Of a stretch of DNA of 28,540 nucleotides, positions 1 to 12,349 are shown one piece after another (position 1 is the first letter of the stretch; each line of letters starts with the position of its first letter). A program made the translations under genes and the position numbers. The DNA is from Phoronis australis. Taxonomy: Eukaryota > Phoronida > Phoronidae. The notes under the pieces were generated by a model. That model was not told the origin of the DNA and did not search any database. It saw only the letters and a list, made by a program, of their open reading frames with translations. Location of the stretch: contig NMRA01000568.1 in NCBI GenBank assembly GCA_002633005.1, positions 179,302 through 207,841 of the forward strand, in the 5' to 3' direction.

Positions 1-174
1 GCTTGGCTATGGGCTTGGAGCATTTCTGATGTTGAAGGTGGGCACATATCTTACTTTTACTGAGCCTCGATCTGATTCCATGCTGAGATCGACGATTTTT
101 ACAAACTGGGGGGTGGGTGGGGGGGTTGTTGGGGCAAACTGTTGTAAACAAGCCCACTCTGACCCTGGCAAGAA

Positions 175-434
175 TCAGCTGCCACTTTCAGTTTCAGCAC
201 TGTCACTGAACGGGACTGGGTCGGTGACTTTAACATATTTCAAATGGCTTGCTATGGACTTGCTGCAATCAGTTAGTGCTTCAATTGCTTGCTGCATGGT
301 TTTGATATTCCTTTGAAGCTCCATAAACCAGATTTGAAGGATTATGCCAACGAACACACTATATTAACTACTTCCACCACCTCATCAGCCATTTTTTCTT
401 CAGTGATATCAGAGACACCTGAAGGGTTCTTCAT
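175..434 (-). pseudogene. Disrupted coding-like stretch, minus strand, unrecognised
   Basis: Read on the minus strand, 434 to about 342 gives an open frame starting with Met (MKNPSGVSDITEEKMADEVV and on) that stops at TAA. A second frame, offset by two bases, opens near 357 and runs to a TGA at 175-177. The second frame begins with a hydrophobic run (VFVGIILQIWFM) followed by a helical, charged segment (ELQRNIKTMQQAIEALTDC) and an acidic serine-rich tail. Amino-acid use in both pieces looks like protein rather than random translation. The frame break is too short to be an intron, so this is either a decayed copy of a single-pass membrane or coiled-coil protein, or two exon edges I cannot resolve. 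No family was recognised. Confidence 0.25.
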
Positions 435-440
435 CAAAAT

Positions 441-2580
441 GGTAATTCACAGTAACAAAAAACAAAAAAAAACAACAAAAAATACTAGTTTTATCGAGTT
501 TTATTTGCTAAGAAATAAGCCCAATAATTTAACAACCATTTGAGCACTTTTAAATCTCAAAACTCAACATTTTCGATGACTAGTAGCTATTGTCACAAGT
601 GCTCACTTTGGCTGAGGTGGCTTCGAACAATTGCTTATTACTATATGAAGACATGTGTTTGCCGGTGGTTTTGATGCCAAATACATGTATCTATTCTACT
701 AAGATAGAACAAACCCACGATTAAGTTTCAAAGTGTAAAATTTGGCTTCAGGTGAGATTGACTCATTCAAACCTGGGCAAGTTATCCATGTTTTCTGCTT
801 GTATGACCCCATGACCCTTCAAACCCCAAAATGTGGAATTTAAGGAAGACAATGGATGACCTAATATACAAAACAGTAGCTATTTCATTTTCTAGTAGCT
901 TCTGTAATTACTTACATGTACAATGTCACAAAAACTGTGATTATTGGGGTAAGTTCTGATAGTGGTTTTCAGTGAAAACTGAGGTACCCGACTTTTACGC
1001 AACCTAACGCGATAGAATTTGTTTAAAGTGCATTTTAGTAATTACCATAAGAAAGAAAACAAAAATGCATAATAAGATCCAAATCCGTGACATAGGGTTT
1101 ATCACCCCTGCATGGATTTTTGCCTCGTCTGAAGTGTACTGCACTCTTAAAACGTTAACACAACTTAAGAGATGGTAGATGGATCGTGGAATAATTGTAG
1201 ATGGACGAAGAAAATGTGAACTTGTTATGTTGTGCGAAGCTGTGAACGGACTGAAATTGGAACTCAACTCGGTCTAGGACTGAATGACGCAGGCAACCAT
1301 TACCAGCAATTCGTAAACTAGGTCATCCGCCAGGTTCTCTGCGTAAACTAGGCCATCGCTTATGGACCAGTTAGCGCTTCACTCTCCGTGTGTCTCACTG
1401 GAGAGAAGCACCAGGAAGGTTGTTCTACATTTTGTAGCCCAAAATTACCAAAGTTCAAATATATTCCGTTAATAAGGAAAGACAATACATATCATTACAG
1501 ATGTGTGGCCAATATCATGAGCCACCACTCGTAAGCAAATCAAAGCTGCCCTTACTCGTTGCCTTATCTCGCACTACCTCAATCGACTAGTTTTCAGTTC
1601 GCAATGCAGCAATACAATTCTCATACATTCAACTTGTAATGGCCCCTTTCAATTTTAAACCATGCCCGAGGTACTCGGAAACAACTTATTGTTAGGTACA
1701 ACGAGGTTTTTTTTTTTCTTGAAGTGGATCGTAAACATCTCAGGTGAGTTTTCCGCACGCAGCTACTTTGGTTTAGGCTGAATTTTAGCTCCCATACTAC
1801 TATGGGCCGGGCCGATCAAGGGCCAATTCCTGTTGTACGCACTACTTATAGAATTGGAATCAAACTGCTATATATAGAGAAAATGTTTATTAGTATACTG
1901 GTGTGAATATTATCAGTGATTTAACCACAAACTTCGAATTAACTAGACCCACTAATGGTAGTCTATGATGATCAACTGATATCAAAAGGCCAAAATTGGC
2001 AATTTTCGACTACCCCATGTTAAATACAAAATTTTGTCTAATTTTCTTCAAACTCCTACATTTCAATCTTGATTATACTGACATCTGTTGGGTCTATCGG
2101 CAACTAACCGCACATGAAAGGCTTGGTCGAAAATTATCGTTTTCACACATGCTCTTTCGGGTTTTTAGCCGCGATTTCACTGATCGAAGCCACAAAATAA
2201 GCCAAAACTTTGGCTATACCATGTTAAACATAAAATGTTTTCCAATTTTGCTGAAACTTGGCCACGTTTTGAACAAAATACTTATCTATGTTATGTGCTA
2301 TCGGCAAATGTGATTGATTCACAAATAAGACCCTCACGCTGTGTTTTCTGCGAATCCCATGTATCCTGAAGGGGGCTAACTGAGTGATTTTCGCGCATGC
2401 GCAGTTCACGGTATCAATATTGCTGGTAATGACACGGCAATAGAATACCCATAAAAACTTCTTCACTTCAAAACACAGCAAATAAAATCAAATGAAACAT
2501 GCATGTGTGCCCATGGAGTTTTAATTAACACATACCACGATACAATTTAGTCTACAAATAACTTGTACATATTCATGAAG
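441..2580. other. AT-rich non-coding stretch
   Basis: No convincing exon or RNA gene is visible. The only small structure noted is a short direct repeat near 1315-1360, where CGTAAACTAGG followed by YCATC occurs twice about 34 bases apart. Open frames here are short and have low-complexity or random composition. Confidence 0.5.
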
Positions 2581-3220
2581 ACATCGAGGTTCGGTCGCTC
2601 GAGTTTCTCTCGCCGAGCGCCATTTTGAGGAAGTTACGTGAAATCACGCCTGTTGGCGAACAAAAAGTCCAAGGGACACAAATCTTACAAATTTCACTTG
2701 ATATTTTCTCATGCTATTTTGCAAGTGTCACGCGCCAGGTCTCGCGCTGAGCTCAGTCTCGCGCTAGCCTTTGCATCATACTCACCTGACTCAGTTGAAA
2801 TACTTTGTGGTTATCGTGCGCGCGTCAAAGTTAACAGTAACCACAAAGTGGAGTTGGAATTCTTCGCCAAAGTCACCTGAATTCCAAGAGCTATGCTTCA
2901 TCGAAGATTTGTTTTGAAGAAGAAAGTATCACTGAAGAAATTTAGCGCCTTTTAGGTGATAAATTTACGTGTAGAATATATTTTTGACCAGGTGAAAACA
3001 TAATCAGTGAGCGGATTTTGCCTATCGCCCGTTTAACTACACGGGACGAAATTAATGCAGAACGCGATGGAACATATTGTTGTGCGAATCTGAGTTTCAT
3101 TTGCCATAACAGCAATGCTTGTTTGGCATTTATCAAACTAAACGGCTAAAAACTCGAAGAAAACAACAGAATACACTCTGCTACAGTATTGGGCAAATGG
3201 CCAAACGACAAGCTTTTGCC

Positions 3221-3316
3221 CCACTTCCCGTGACGTCATTGTTAAGTCTCACATAATCTCGCGTTATTGTTATAAACTCGTAAAAGGAATACTGTACTTC
3301 CGGGTTGGTGGTAAGT
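3221..3316 (+). promoter_or_regulatory. Promoter-like patch: ETS, CRE, TCTCGCG, ETS, splice donor
   Basis: Within 100 bases the sequence shows CACTTCCCG abutting a full CRE (TGACGTCA, 3231-3238), then TCTCGCG, then ACTTCCGGG (3296-3304), then a strong splice donor GGTG|GTAAGT at 3311. ETS and CRE sites directly upstream of a non-coding first exon are typical of TATA-less metazoan promoters. A CpG-rich stretch with CGCCATTTTG (YY1-like) lies 600 bases upstream at about 2610-2630. No confident gene follows, only the candidate exon at 3573-3629, so this is a motif-based suggestion. Confidence 0.3.
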
Positions 3317-3572
3317 TCAAACTGGCGCCGTGTTCTTCGGGTTCGAATCGTGAGTGACGCGTTTCTTTAAACTTAATTCAATTACGAATTGTGTATTAGT
3401 TATGGGGTAGGTACTTCTTGGATCCTGCTGACATCTTCTAACCATGGGCTGACAACGTGTGCTTCTTGGACTTTAAGGCAGGGCGGAAGTTTGAAGTGTA
3501 TGGTCACGGCTAATTACCCACATAGCGGCGAGGCTAGTGGTCTACAAATTCCACGCACAATCATTTTTTCAG

Positions 3573-3629
3573 GTCTGTCGGATATTATTGATAAATTGGA
3601 GACGTTACTATATAATTTTAGGACTGTAG
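3573..3629 (+). CDS. Candidate 57-nt phase 1-1 exon, unrecognised
   Basis: A good acceptor (CATTTTTTCAG) is followed by 57 nt with no stop and then a strong donor (GTAG|GTAAGG). Read in phase 1 it encodes GLSDIIDKLETLLYNFRTV, a plausible amphipathic helix. The length is divisible by three, so it is a symmetric exon. It lies about 260 bases downstream of the promoter-like patch and its donor at 3311. No family is recognisable from 19 residues, and chance occurrence of both splice signals around a short open stretch is not excluded. Confidence 0.25.
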   Translation, partial: VCRILLINWRRYYIILGL

Positions 3630-3699
3630 GTAAGGCACTTTTCGCACGTACACGTTTATTTTAGTAAAGTCTGAAAACGCGCGGGGGTGCTTATAGGGA

Positions 3700-6600
3700 C
3701 ATGGACGGTTATTAGGGTGAATACGGTTCACAACCTAGAGTTGGCGCGATATGGATTTTAATATTTTCATAAGTTACCTTGAAGAAACATAAAAGTGAAA
3801 ATATTTTGAATTTTATCTTAGTTGAGCGTGGTATTTGAAGTAACAATTTAATTGAAGTAATTGGCGACTGGTCAAGTACGAAAAAGTTTAAAGCTGCAAT
3901 TCGAACGTTTAGCTGTCAATATTGAATTCTTCATCGAAACGCTCTGCGAGTTAAAAAACATTACCACACTCATTCGATCTAGTGTCGAATCAGTCCGAAA
4001 CTCAAGCCACAGGCATTGTGTTCATGCGCATTTTTGATACGCAGTTTTAGGATTGGCTAATCCTAGTAAACCCTGAAGTGTTTTCTCTTCTTGCTGATGG
4101 TTTCGATATTCTTGTTACCAATGGTAATAGAATCTTATCATGATAAGCAATACTAGGAGAGTAAAAGGCCTAATTTAATTTTCGCTGTTTAGCCTGCTAA
4201 GCGTTGAAATACATCTTTAACATTAGAAATTGTACGTAAGTTCTTCACATCATATGAAGTCTACGTAACACTGGTTTCACTTCCATTGGGTTCAATTGTT
4301 ATCTACCGTCTAATTATTTACTTTCAACGATGCAAAGCTACTCTTTGTAACCTTATTTTTCGTTTTTATGTCGACTATATGTTTCTACTAACCCCTTTAT
4401 TGTTCAACTTGCTATTCATGATTCTGATGTGTTCTTTAAATCGAAGATTCGTATATTTTGCTAGAGATCTATGTACAACCTGTCATATTTTAGTATGTTT
4501 CCTTATATGGACTAATGTATTTATATATGGCATGTCTGGCTAATACGAGTGGTTACATAACATCAGTGACAGCTTTTCTTTCAGTAAAAAATACAACTCA
4601 GTCTTCCACCAAGCCTATAACTTTATTGAAATCGGAATATCTCCAAACAAATTACACCCGGATCCAGACAGTTTCTTCACTTCGGTAACATTCCGTCAGT
4701 TTCTGAAATTTTTTTTTGTGTAATTCAATAGTTGACATTCTAATTATATAAAATACGTTCTATGTGGTCCCATTGTTAAATACAATCACGTAAACACGTA
4801 CTACGACCCAATGCTCGGTTCAATTCGTTTATGTACTCACTGTAAAGTTTGGACTAAGTTTTCAAATTTCCTTACAAAGCTAGCTAAACGGGAAAGTGTG
4901 GCCTACGCCTTTGTGTACATGTATGGTCGAAAGTTAAGGAAAACTGAAATGACGACAGCTACAATTCTCCATCTGTTTCGCACAAAAATAAATAATTGTC
5001 ATAATATTCATTTTTAAGGCTGATTACTTTTCTACAAAGTGTCGAAAGTTCACTAAATGTTTTATGCCATCCACACAGTGCAAACGTCCTTGAATGTTTA
5101 ACGTCATCTACACAGTACGAACTATGCTAGGAGTAGACTAAGGTGTTCGTAATTTTTGTTTGTGCGAAGAAATTTGACAAACTAGGATTACATTTTTAGA
5201 CCATATTTGTTCTAGATATATTTGAAGAATTACCGTAAAGCACAATCAGGAACGTAAATAATCTACTAAACTTGAGGCTACGCTTGCAGTGACGGTGGTA
5301 AGGTCACGGCTGAGTCCAACAAATGATAGCCATAGGTGCCCACTCACGTTTGTCGTATGCCCTCTTATCGCGTTTTAAGTTAAAGCTGCATGTTTGACCT
5401 GTCTAACCAGGAGATCAAAAACTGATTCTTCATCGAGTTTGTTGAATCCAAATGCAAAGGCGGATGTCTTCTACTCTAATTTCTTGAATTTTTATATTCA
5501 CGTGCGTTTTTTTATTGTTACGGAAAGATAGACCAGAAAAACGTCAGGTCAGAAAGGGGCATGATGTTTACTGTCTATGAGTCTATGTAGGCCCACTGTG
5601 CGTATAGGTGAAGGTGTGTGTGTGCCCTTATCATTAGGAGCATGCACTTATAATTAATGGAATCGTTTGAGCAAAACTGATGGGCGAGTTTCTAAAATAT
5701 TACGTCTCTTAAACTTGAACCATCCCCCTCTGAGGCGGATAAACATTGACGTACATTCATTAAAACGTTAACTATGAAATAAAATAGTTTTACGAACGGT
5801 CAACCCATTTAAAGACAAGAAGAGAATACGCAGATGGTAGCCGCCGGGTCCTACTCTTGAAGCTTTAACGCTTGCGCCTCAATGGAAGGCACTAGAGTAT
5901 ACAACCCCCTATAAGAACCATTCTACTACTTTCTGCTGTCTTTTATTTTTTAAAAAATGTGATTCTTTGAATAAAAACACCACCAGTTCTGGCGAAGTCA
6001 TTCCAGAGCATTTTGTCGTTAACTTACCTGCAGAGAATGTCCAAAAATATATCTGCAATTTCTTAGAAAAGGGAACAAAGATCCTATCGGAGATAACGGT
6101 GTTTCATCATACACTAGAATTTTTGTGACTCTCACTGAGGCTATTAAACAATTACATATTGTAGCCGTTACAAAATGATCTAACAGTCTCTCCAGATTTA
6201 TTTAACTGCTCAGCCCTTGACACTAGGTCATTGGGAGCCCGACGAGGAGCTCGCTGGTTCCCTGCGTGTCGCTAGGTGGGGCGGCAGCCGCGCCAGCACG
6301 CACAGGTATAACTTAATTTTCCTGGGGATTTTTTTTACATCGGCGTTTCTGATTGGCTTGACGAATTCTCAACAGGCAGCGCTTTACGCAAACAAACTGG
6401 CATGACTGATGGACTGAAGTGTAAACGTTGTCTGTTGTACAGACAAATCAGTGCTTAAAATTTATGTTCATGAAATGTGAAGCCTAGAAATTTGTGTGAT
6501 TGCGCCTTCGTTTTCGGAATGCATCTTTCTACCGTCGATGACTTTTGTTTACGATAGTGTCATGTATTAATACAGTATGAATAACACACCGGTTAAATCG

Positions 6601-7350
6601 GCCAGATATGTGTTTATTGTACACGTATGTGCGTCAAGCACGTAGCTATTAAATATCACTGCAGAAACGAAGTAGTTGCTGCGACGCCACTTGCATGGCA
6701 AGGCTAAAAATCCTTCACAGTCCACTATTTTTTTCACGGTATTTTCAAGCTAACCAATGGCTGCCAAGGTTAAATCGACCAATGCTAAAGCGCGTGCCAC
6801 TGAGTGATGGCTGGGCTAAGTACGCAGGGAACCAGCGAGGACGAGGAGTGGCGTTATGCCGCAACTGTGACCTTTGACATTAAGGGTGGGACTAGTACTA
6901 TGTCTTAATGACACAAATTCTATTGGTATCAATGCTGAAACTCGTTTTAATACAAATCTGCCTAGCGAAAGTACATGTAGGCCTAATCTTGAAGCAATAT
7001 TGTCGTGTCGGATGTAATCAAATGAACGTTAGTTTCTGTGAAACCTCAGCTTTGTATTCAATATTCGGTATCAGACATTTATTTTCAGTTTCAACATACA
7101 GTATACGACAAGCATCATCAATTTGCTTAGTTTCGGATATAGTTGACGTTCTTAGCATGAGAGAACGTGTGCGTGGTAAGAAAGATTGTCACAATAATCA
7201 ACATTATATTTGCACAGTCCCACATCTGGGGGGAATCCAAGTCAAAATTTGCGCGGCAATTATGAGGTCGCTGTACAGTTTCGACGAGAGCGATAACGGT
7301 TTCGATCTGAATTTACGGTCTCACTGACAGGTTATAGCTCAATCGTGACC
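3700..7350. other. AT-rich non-coding stretch with a small direct repeat
   Basis: No supported gene. An imperfect direct repeat of about 31 bases lies at 5056-5086 and 5093-5123 (AATGTTT, then CAC/TACACAGT in both). The longest open frame (6908-7327, 139 codons) starts with a hydrophobic segment, but a frame this long is expected by chance roughly once in two such windows at this base composition, and it shows no motif. Confidence 0.45.
5056..5123. repeat. Imperfect tandem pair, ~31-base units
   Basis: Two adjacent copies share AATGTTT, a central TC.ACACAGT block and the following ACGAAC/AAACG part, with several substitutions between them. Function unknown; probably an old local duplication. 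Confidence 0.4.
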
Positions 7351-7356
7351 GATATG

Positions 7357-7518
7357 CACTGGCGGATTTAGAGGGGGGCCAAGGGGGCCATGCACCCCCC
7401 TAAAATTCTCCAAGATTTCATTGGGTTGTTCGGGAGAGCCAATGTATGGCAGGCAAAATTCTGGCTAATACTCTGCCCTGCCCCCCACCCCCTAACTCGA
7501 AATCCTGGATCCGCCCAT
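7357..7518 (+). mobile_element. G-rich miniature inverted-terminal element, copy 1
   Basis: The copy begins CACTGGCGGATTTAGAGGGG and ends CCTGGATCCGCC. The ends are short inverted repeats (GGCGGAT against ATCCGCC), and the interior carries a G-run/C-run pair then a conserved segment reading TGGCAGGCAAAATTCTGGCT. Four other copies or parts are in this window. It has no coding capacity, so it is a non-autonomous DNA-transposon-like repeat (MITE); the superfamily is not assignable from sequence alone. Confidence 0.7.
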
Positions 7519-8633
7519 ACTATGGGCCGTCAAAGTAACATTCACACTAAGCTTTAAGTAAGCAATTCATGAGACAAACAAAATAATCAAAAATATACAA
7601 CAATGCCTCAGTTTTTGTTAACAAATTCGACTCGTGGTTGCATAGGGCATTTACCTAGCGCGGCCAGTTCCTAGCACTTTGCTGTCGGATTACTGGCCGG
7701 CTTATATGGCTAGTTATGTAGCAAGTATAGACTGAATTTGGGCTAAAAAAGTGTTTGGTGGATTTGGCAAGCGCAGCAAGTAAAAATGTAGTATTCACTA
7801 TGCTGGCTGAATGAGCCAAGCATGCGAAAGGTACCTGTACACTGTATGATTTGTTTCCGAGAAAACAACCGGGGTATCCATCAAAACTAGAACTGAGACA
7901 ACGTGCATGATCGTCCCGTTTAACTAGTCAAAATGACAATCAAATGAACCTTCGTAAAGTCATTGGCCTCAAAATATTCCTAACCAGATTCTTTAGCACA
8001 CAAATAATCCAATAAACAACCACCGGTCTACCTTACGAGGACCAACTTCAGGTGAAAGGTGACAACAGCTACCGTCAGGAAGTCATTACTTTCTGCAACC
8101 ATTCAGTAGTGGTAACAGCCTGAGAGCCATCAAGTTCTTGTAGGGGCCCAGTGTAAAATTTGTACGATTACCAATGAGTGGGTAATTGTAGAAAGGGAAT
8201 TGCACTCGAGCAGGGATGGCTTTAGGAGCTTACCTCTCGTTATTGACGCACTGAATTTTTCATGGGCGCAATGCAATTGCTAAACTCGGGCCAACTGACG
8301 TTGTTATCTGTCACACATTATTTTGTCTAGCTGCAGTCAGATTTTAACACAGCAACTGTAGATCGAAGCAATACTGCTTCGTGACACTTAAATGTTGCGC
8401 AACACAAGAAATCCCTGGAGAAATATACCCCCTGCAAAATCAATTTAGTGAGAAAGGACAGAAAAAATAACGTGACCCATGTTTATCAAAATTAGCTCAC
8501 AGATTTGAAGACGCGTGGATCGGTTATGCAGTGTTTCGAATATTAACGAATTTAGATCGACGGCCAGTTTCATCTGCTAAATGACAGGCCCGTTATGAGT
8601 GTCTGGTTTTCTAAACAAAAGGCCGCTATACTG

Positions 8634-8773
8634 CAGTGGCGGATTTAGAGGGGGGGCAAGGGAGCCATAGCCAGATTTCTTTTGACAGTTTGGGAATGCA
8701 AATGTCCGACGCGTAAAACCCTGGCAAATGCTCTGCCCTGGCTCCTTAACTCAAAATCCTGGATCCGCCCCTA
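8634..8773 (+). mobile_element. G-rich miniature inverted-terminal element, copy 2
   Basis: Same family as the copy at 7357: starts CAGTGGCGGATTTAGAGGGG, ends ATCCTGGATCCGCC. The interior is more diverged and shorter, with the shared segment reading AAAACCCTGGCAAATGCTCT. Confidence 0.7.
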
Positions 8774-9604
8774 CATTTAATTCGAGTTTATGGGCTAACA
8801 ACTAATATGACTATCAGGGTGCAGACCTGTAAGAAGGTAAATATCATATCCCGTCGCCACCACCTTCCTCGATCTCAAAATGTTGCAAATTTTGTTTCGA
8901 CCCCCCTTGTATGACATAGTACGTGGGAGTGAATACGAGGGAGTATTTTTACTGTTTTGAGATACATGTAGGCAAATTTCGGTAAGTGTACATTGTTGTT
9001 TAGTGAACAGGTGATTTTGTTTACTTTAATCTGAAAACTAAACTCACTGAAGCATAACGAGTTCTTACCAGCTTAGCTCCTAATCTTCAAAAATTATCTA
9101 TGAATCTGTCGACTTTAGTATTTACATAAAGATGCCAGTCAGAAGCCAACGCCGGGGCACTCTCTGAAAATGTAATTATTAAATGTAAACTAACGTGTTC
9201 ATAATACTTAATAAGACTGTGTATCGGTAACGAAAATCGTTTGTTAAGAACTAATTAATCCATTCGGGAACACGCAGGAATTGATCCTGTGTTCGATTTC
9301 AGTTTCCCTGCAACAATAAGTTTTTGATTCAAGATTTGGAAATCACGCTTAATCCAAACAATCTGAAAACTGAGCTGGTACTTTTTATGGATCACCTGTA
9401 CAGCACGTGTTTTCGAGAGCCTCAGCTTTTAGCAAATAGGTCAACGTTCACATTCTAAAAACAGGGGAAACACATAAGCAAAGCTTTTTTGAGACCACGT
9501 GACTACTGCATAGGCCATGTGACTACCGCATAGACAGCCGTACGATTCACAAATCTTGCTTTTAGTAAGCAGAGATGAAACTGTTTTATGATGCCGATAA
9601 TGTT

Positions 9605-9749
9605 CAGTAGCGGAGGGCTAAGGGGGAATGCTACCCCCAAAATTATCCGAGATTCCATTTGTCAGTTCGGGGGTGCGAATGTCTAACTGGCAAAATCCTG
9701 GCTAATCCTCTGACCTGCCCCCTCCAACTCAAAATCCTAGATCCGTCCT
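9605..9749 (+). mobile_element. G-rich miniature inverted-terminal element, copy 3
   Basis: Same family: starts CAGTAGCGGAGGG, ends CCTAGATCCGTCC. The interior shares GAGATTCCATTTG, GGGGTGCGAATGTCTAACTG and GGCAAAATCCTGGCTAAT with the reverse copy at 15953-16080. Confidence 0.7.
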
Positions 9750-11767
9750 TGATACTATTCCGACCAGTGCCGGAGTCAGACTCATAGCCACTTTTTCTAA
9801 AATAATCCCTGCTTTCGTACCTACTGTATATTTGAAACATCTGTAGGGTTAGCTTGATGATGTGCGCACTTAGGCTTAGTGAACAGTTGTACACTGTAGG
9901 TCACTAAACCCGGCACAAACAACCATCTCAATCGGTTTATGAACATCAGCTACACACATCTGTGTACATAGCTTGGTTCTAGAGACATTATCAGTATGTA
10001 ACACATTACCAATATGCATCCACAAGATTGTCACACAAATTGCTCTCGAGTTCGGTCACTAGAGGCTTTTGGTGGAATCATGTCAAACTAACAATTATGT
10101 ATAGGTTACTCTTTTCAGTCACGTTTGATCTATTAGTAAAAACAACATACCTTTTATGGCAAATAAACTTATTACAGAGACGCCGAGGTAGGCGCACACT
10201 ACATTGTTCGCACTGATCGCAAAAACGCGAGGAAAAAGAAACCTTGCTCTGGATAACGAAAGCTGCCGAGTGTTACCGATCAGATTCGAAACCTCATGGA
10301 AAATTGACTCATCGGACTCCTGCATCACGTGTTTGATGCCTCGCGCACATTATTGACATTCACCTTTTCAAAAAAAACAAGCGCCTGAATTTGTCTGGAA
10401 TGACAAAAAGCACTGGCGTGATTTATTCAGAAAACACAATGGAATATCATCATTAAAAGACCCTGGAGAACTGATACGTTGCGCACAAAGTAGACAGTGA
10501 CTTACTGCTGGGTAAGGTTACTGCCACCGACAGTTGTGCCACAGTTAAGAAGAGTAACACTTTCACTCGACCAGTTTCCCCGCGAGAGGGTTCTTGCGAC
10601 AAAATTCTCGACTAAAAGGTCATATTTTTCTAATAAAATTCCCTACAAAACGTTTAGTCACTTACAAACTGCGGACATTTAAACAATCTATTGACTATAC
10701 AAATTTACTGAATGCAATGATGTATATTTTTAAAGCGCACGATATCTCTACCTTTACTGCGTCTACCTTTACTGTCTCGGGTTTCATCGTCGGGTTGAAA
10801 CATCAGCTGTTCAAGACTCCCTACAGAACGGTCAGTTTCATTTAAAAATATCAATGAAGAATGAGTGTTTGTGGACCAAAACTTGATTTTGTATGTGTGA
10901 CCTGCTTTTTCAAGTGCAGGACGAACAAAAACTATCAACTGCCACACAAATTTGCTTTGAGGCCTACAGTGGTTACAGACCCCTATGTCGCTATGTCTTG
11001 TTCAGTGACTATCTTACAAAAACAAGACTGCGTTTCGTGGACGTTTCTTTCTTGAAAAGCAAGATCACGCACCCCTTGCTAAGATACTGACATGTATTTT
11101 ACGCGAAAGTGGTGACCACACTGCAAAGCGTAACTCGCAAATTTCTTGCGTGTGTGCACGTGAGACAATGAAATGGTAGACTACTATTTGATGCGATTCG
11201 AGCCAAAATTCAAACAAAAGTACTTAACGGTAAGTGTGTTTGTATGTATGTTGTAGTCACCGTCGTCGTCTAATTGTGGCAACCCACAGAAAATTAAAAG
11301 TTTTGACACTGGTTGCCAGTTTGCTTTCAATTTTTTATTGTTTTCAATAAACTTTTACATCAGGTCACAAGTTGACTAATTTTCAAGAATTTGCGCACTT
11401 GAAAGGATTTTAATTTAGCTCCCGAGGCACTTTAAGCATTTTTCAGTTTCGGTGGGCTGTATTGTTTTTTTTATTCACGTATGGTTTCGTGTTTCATAAC
11501 AAAATATCTACAAGCAGGTGAGATCGTCGAAACAGTGTACACAAACTGTACCTTTTAGACAGTTAAAGAGATTATATCCTGATCCTAATAAACCCGTAAA
11601 CTTAAAGGAGAATGCCACCCGATTTAATTAGTCTTTTTAGCGTCTTAATCGGTCTATATCCACGTCGGCTCTTATACGGTCGACCTCACATAGCCGAGAG
11701 GTGTCGCGTTAACCTGTAAGGAAGTTGAGAAACGACGCAGTGACGTCAGTGGTTCGTCTGCAGACTA

Positions 11768-11975
11768 AATACCGCTATCGTTCCTGCTTGTCCGAACGAT
11801 GAAGCTGCGAAGAAAGCAGGTATATCGTTTTTTCGACTTCCTCGAGAGCCCGAAATTCTTAGGAAGTTGCTCCCCGTAGTGAAGAATGAAACGGGGTCGC
11901 TGTTAACAGCAATTTTATGGCCGTGAAACATCTCCGTGTCTGTGGCCGGTTTTTCGTCTGACGGATTCCGGCTTA
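11768..11975 (+). pseudogene. Degenerate THAP zinc-finger domain
   Basis: One plus-strand frame reads AIVPACPND, then a block containing KKAGISFFRLPREPEILRKL, then VVKNETGSLL and a stop. This matches the first half of a THAP domain (C-x2-4-C, then the basic FxFP block and a helix). The second half appears after a frameshift as AVKHLRVCGRFFV (about 11920-11958), corresponding to the R-x-C-x2-H-F part of the family, followed by a TGA. The first zinc-ligand Cys is Ala, and the His of C-x2-H is Phe. THAP domains bind DNA and occur in P-element-like transposases and host transcription factors. This copy cannot be functional as assembled; it may be a transposase relic or a dead host gene exon. Confidence 0.65.
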
Positions 11976-12245
11976 CCAAAGAACTATCGATACGTTCCCT
12001 TGCCTGTGCATGTTCACGGCGTCTCTATTATTTTCTGATCAGTGTATTCCGGTTCGAACTGATAGCCTGTGAAACGTAACGATCCGACCCGTGAAGTCTT
12101 CGACGTTTGAGCTCTTGACTAAGTCGTGATTGGCGCCGGGCGAGATGCCTTGTAGACGTTTATTATTCTGCGTTCTCTTTCAAAATGAATTATTCTCATC
12201 CTAACCAATGATTACAAAAAACTAAAACAAACTCTGTCTCATTAG

Positions 12246-12349
12246 ATACAATTTGTAATGCATTTGCAGTATTCGTTAGGGCAAATGTTGAGAAGCCAGC
12301 AGTGGCCACTGCTTTACCTACTGTTGATGCCGGCAATAAATGTAACTAA
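12246..12349 (+). CDS. Candidate terminal exon, unrecognised
   Basis: A pyrimidine-rich acceptor (CTCTGTCTCATTAG) precedes an open stretch that, in phase 1, reads TICNAFAVFVRANVEKPAVA, then TALPTVDAGNKCN and a TAA stop at 12347-12349. Composition is protein-like. No upstream exon was found to join to it, and the nearest AATAAA overlaps the coding end (12334-12339). The segment lies 270 bases downstream of the THAP relic on the same strand but I see no reason to link them. Confidence 0.28.

Larger units (their letters stand above)
7540..11700. other. Non-coding stretch with two repeat copies
   Basis: Apart from the two miniature-element copies listed separately, no exon is well supported. A possible exon begins after a good acceptor at about 10915 (TTTTTCAAGTGCAG); two frames stay open for 130-170 bases beyond it, one of which (ending VAMSCSVTILQKQDCVSWTF) vaguely resembles a beta-sandwich strand pair. 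That is too weak to call. Confidence 0.4.

Noticed and set aside
3339-3350. B-box-like GGGTTCGAATCG
   Set aside because: No A box or tRNA-like fold upstream; a single near-match to a pol III B box is expected by chance.
6908-7327. 139-codon open frame with a hydrophobic start
   Set aside because: At this base composition one frame of such length is expected in about every second window; no motif, no promoter and no clear splice context.
9643-9894. 83-codon minus-strand frame
   Set aside because: About 40% of it lies inside miniature-element copy 3.
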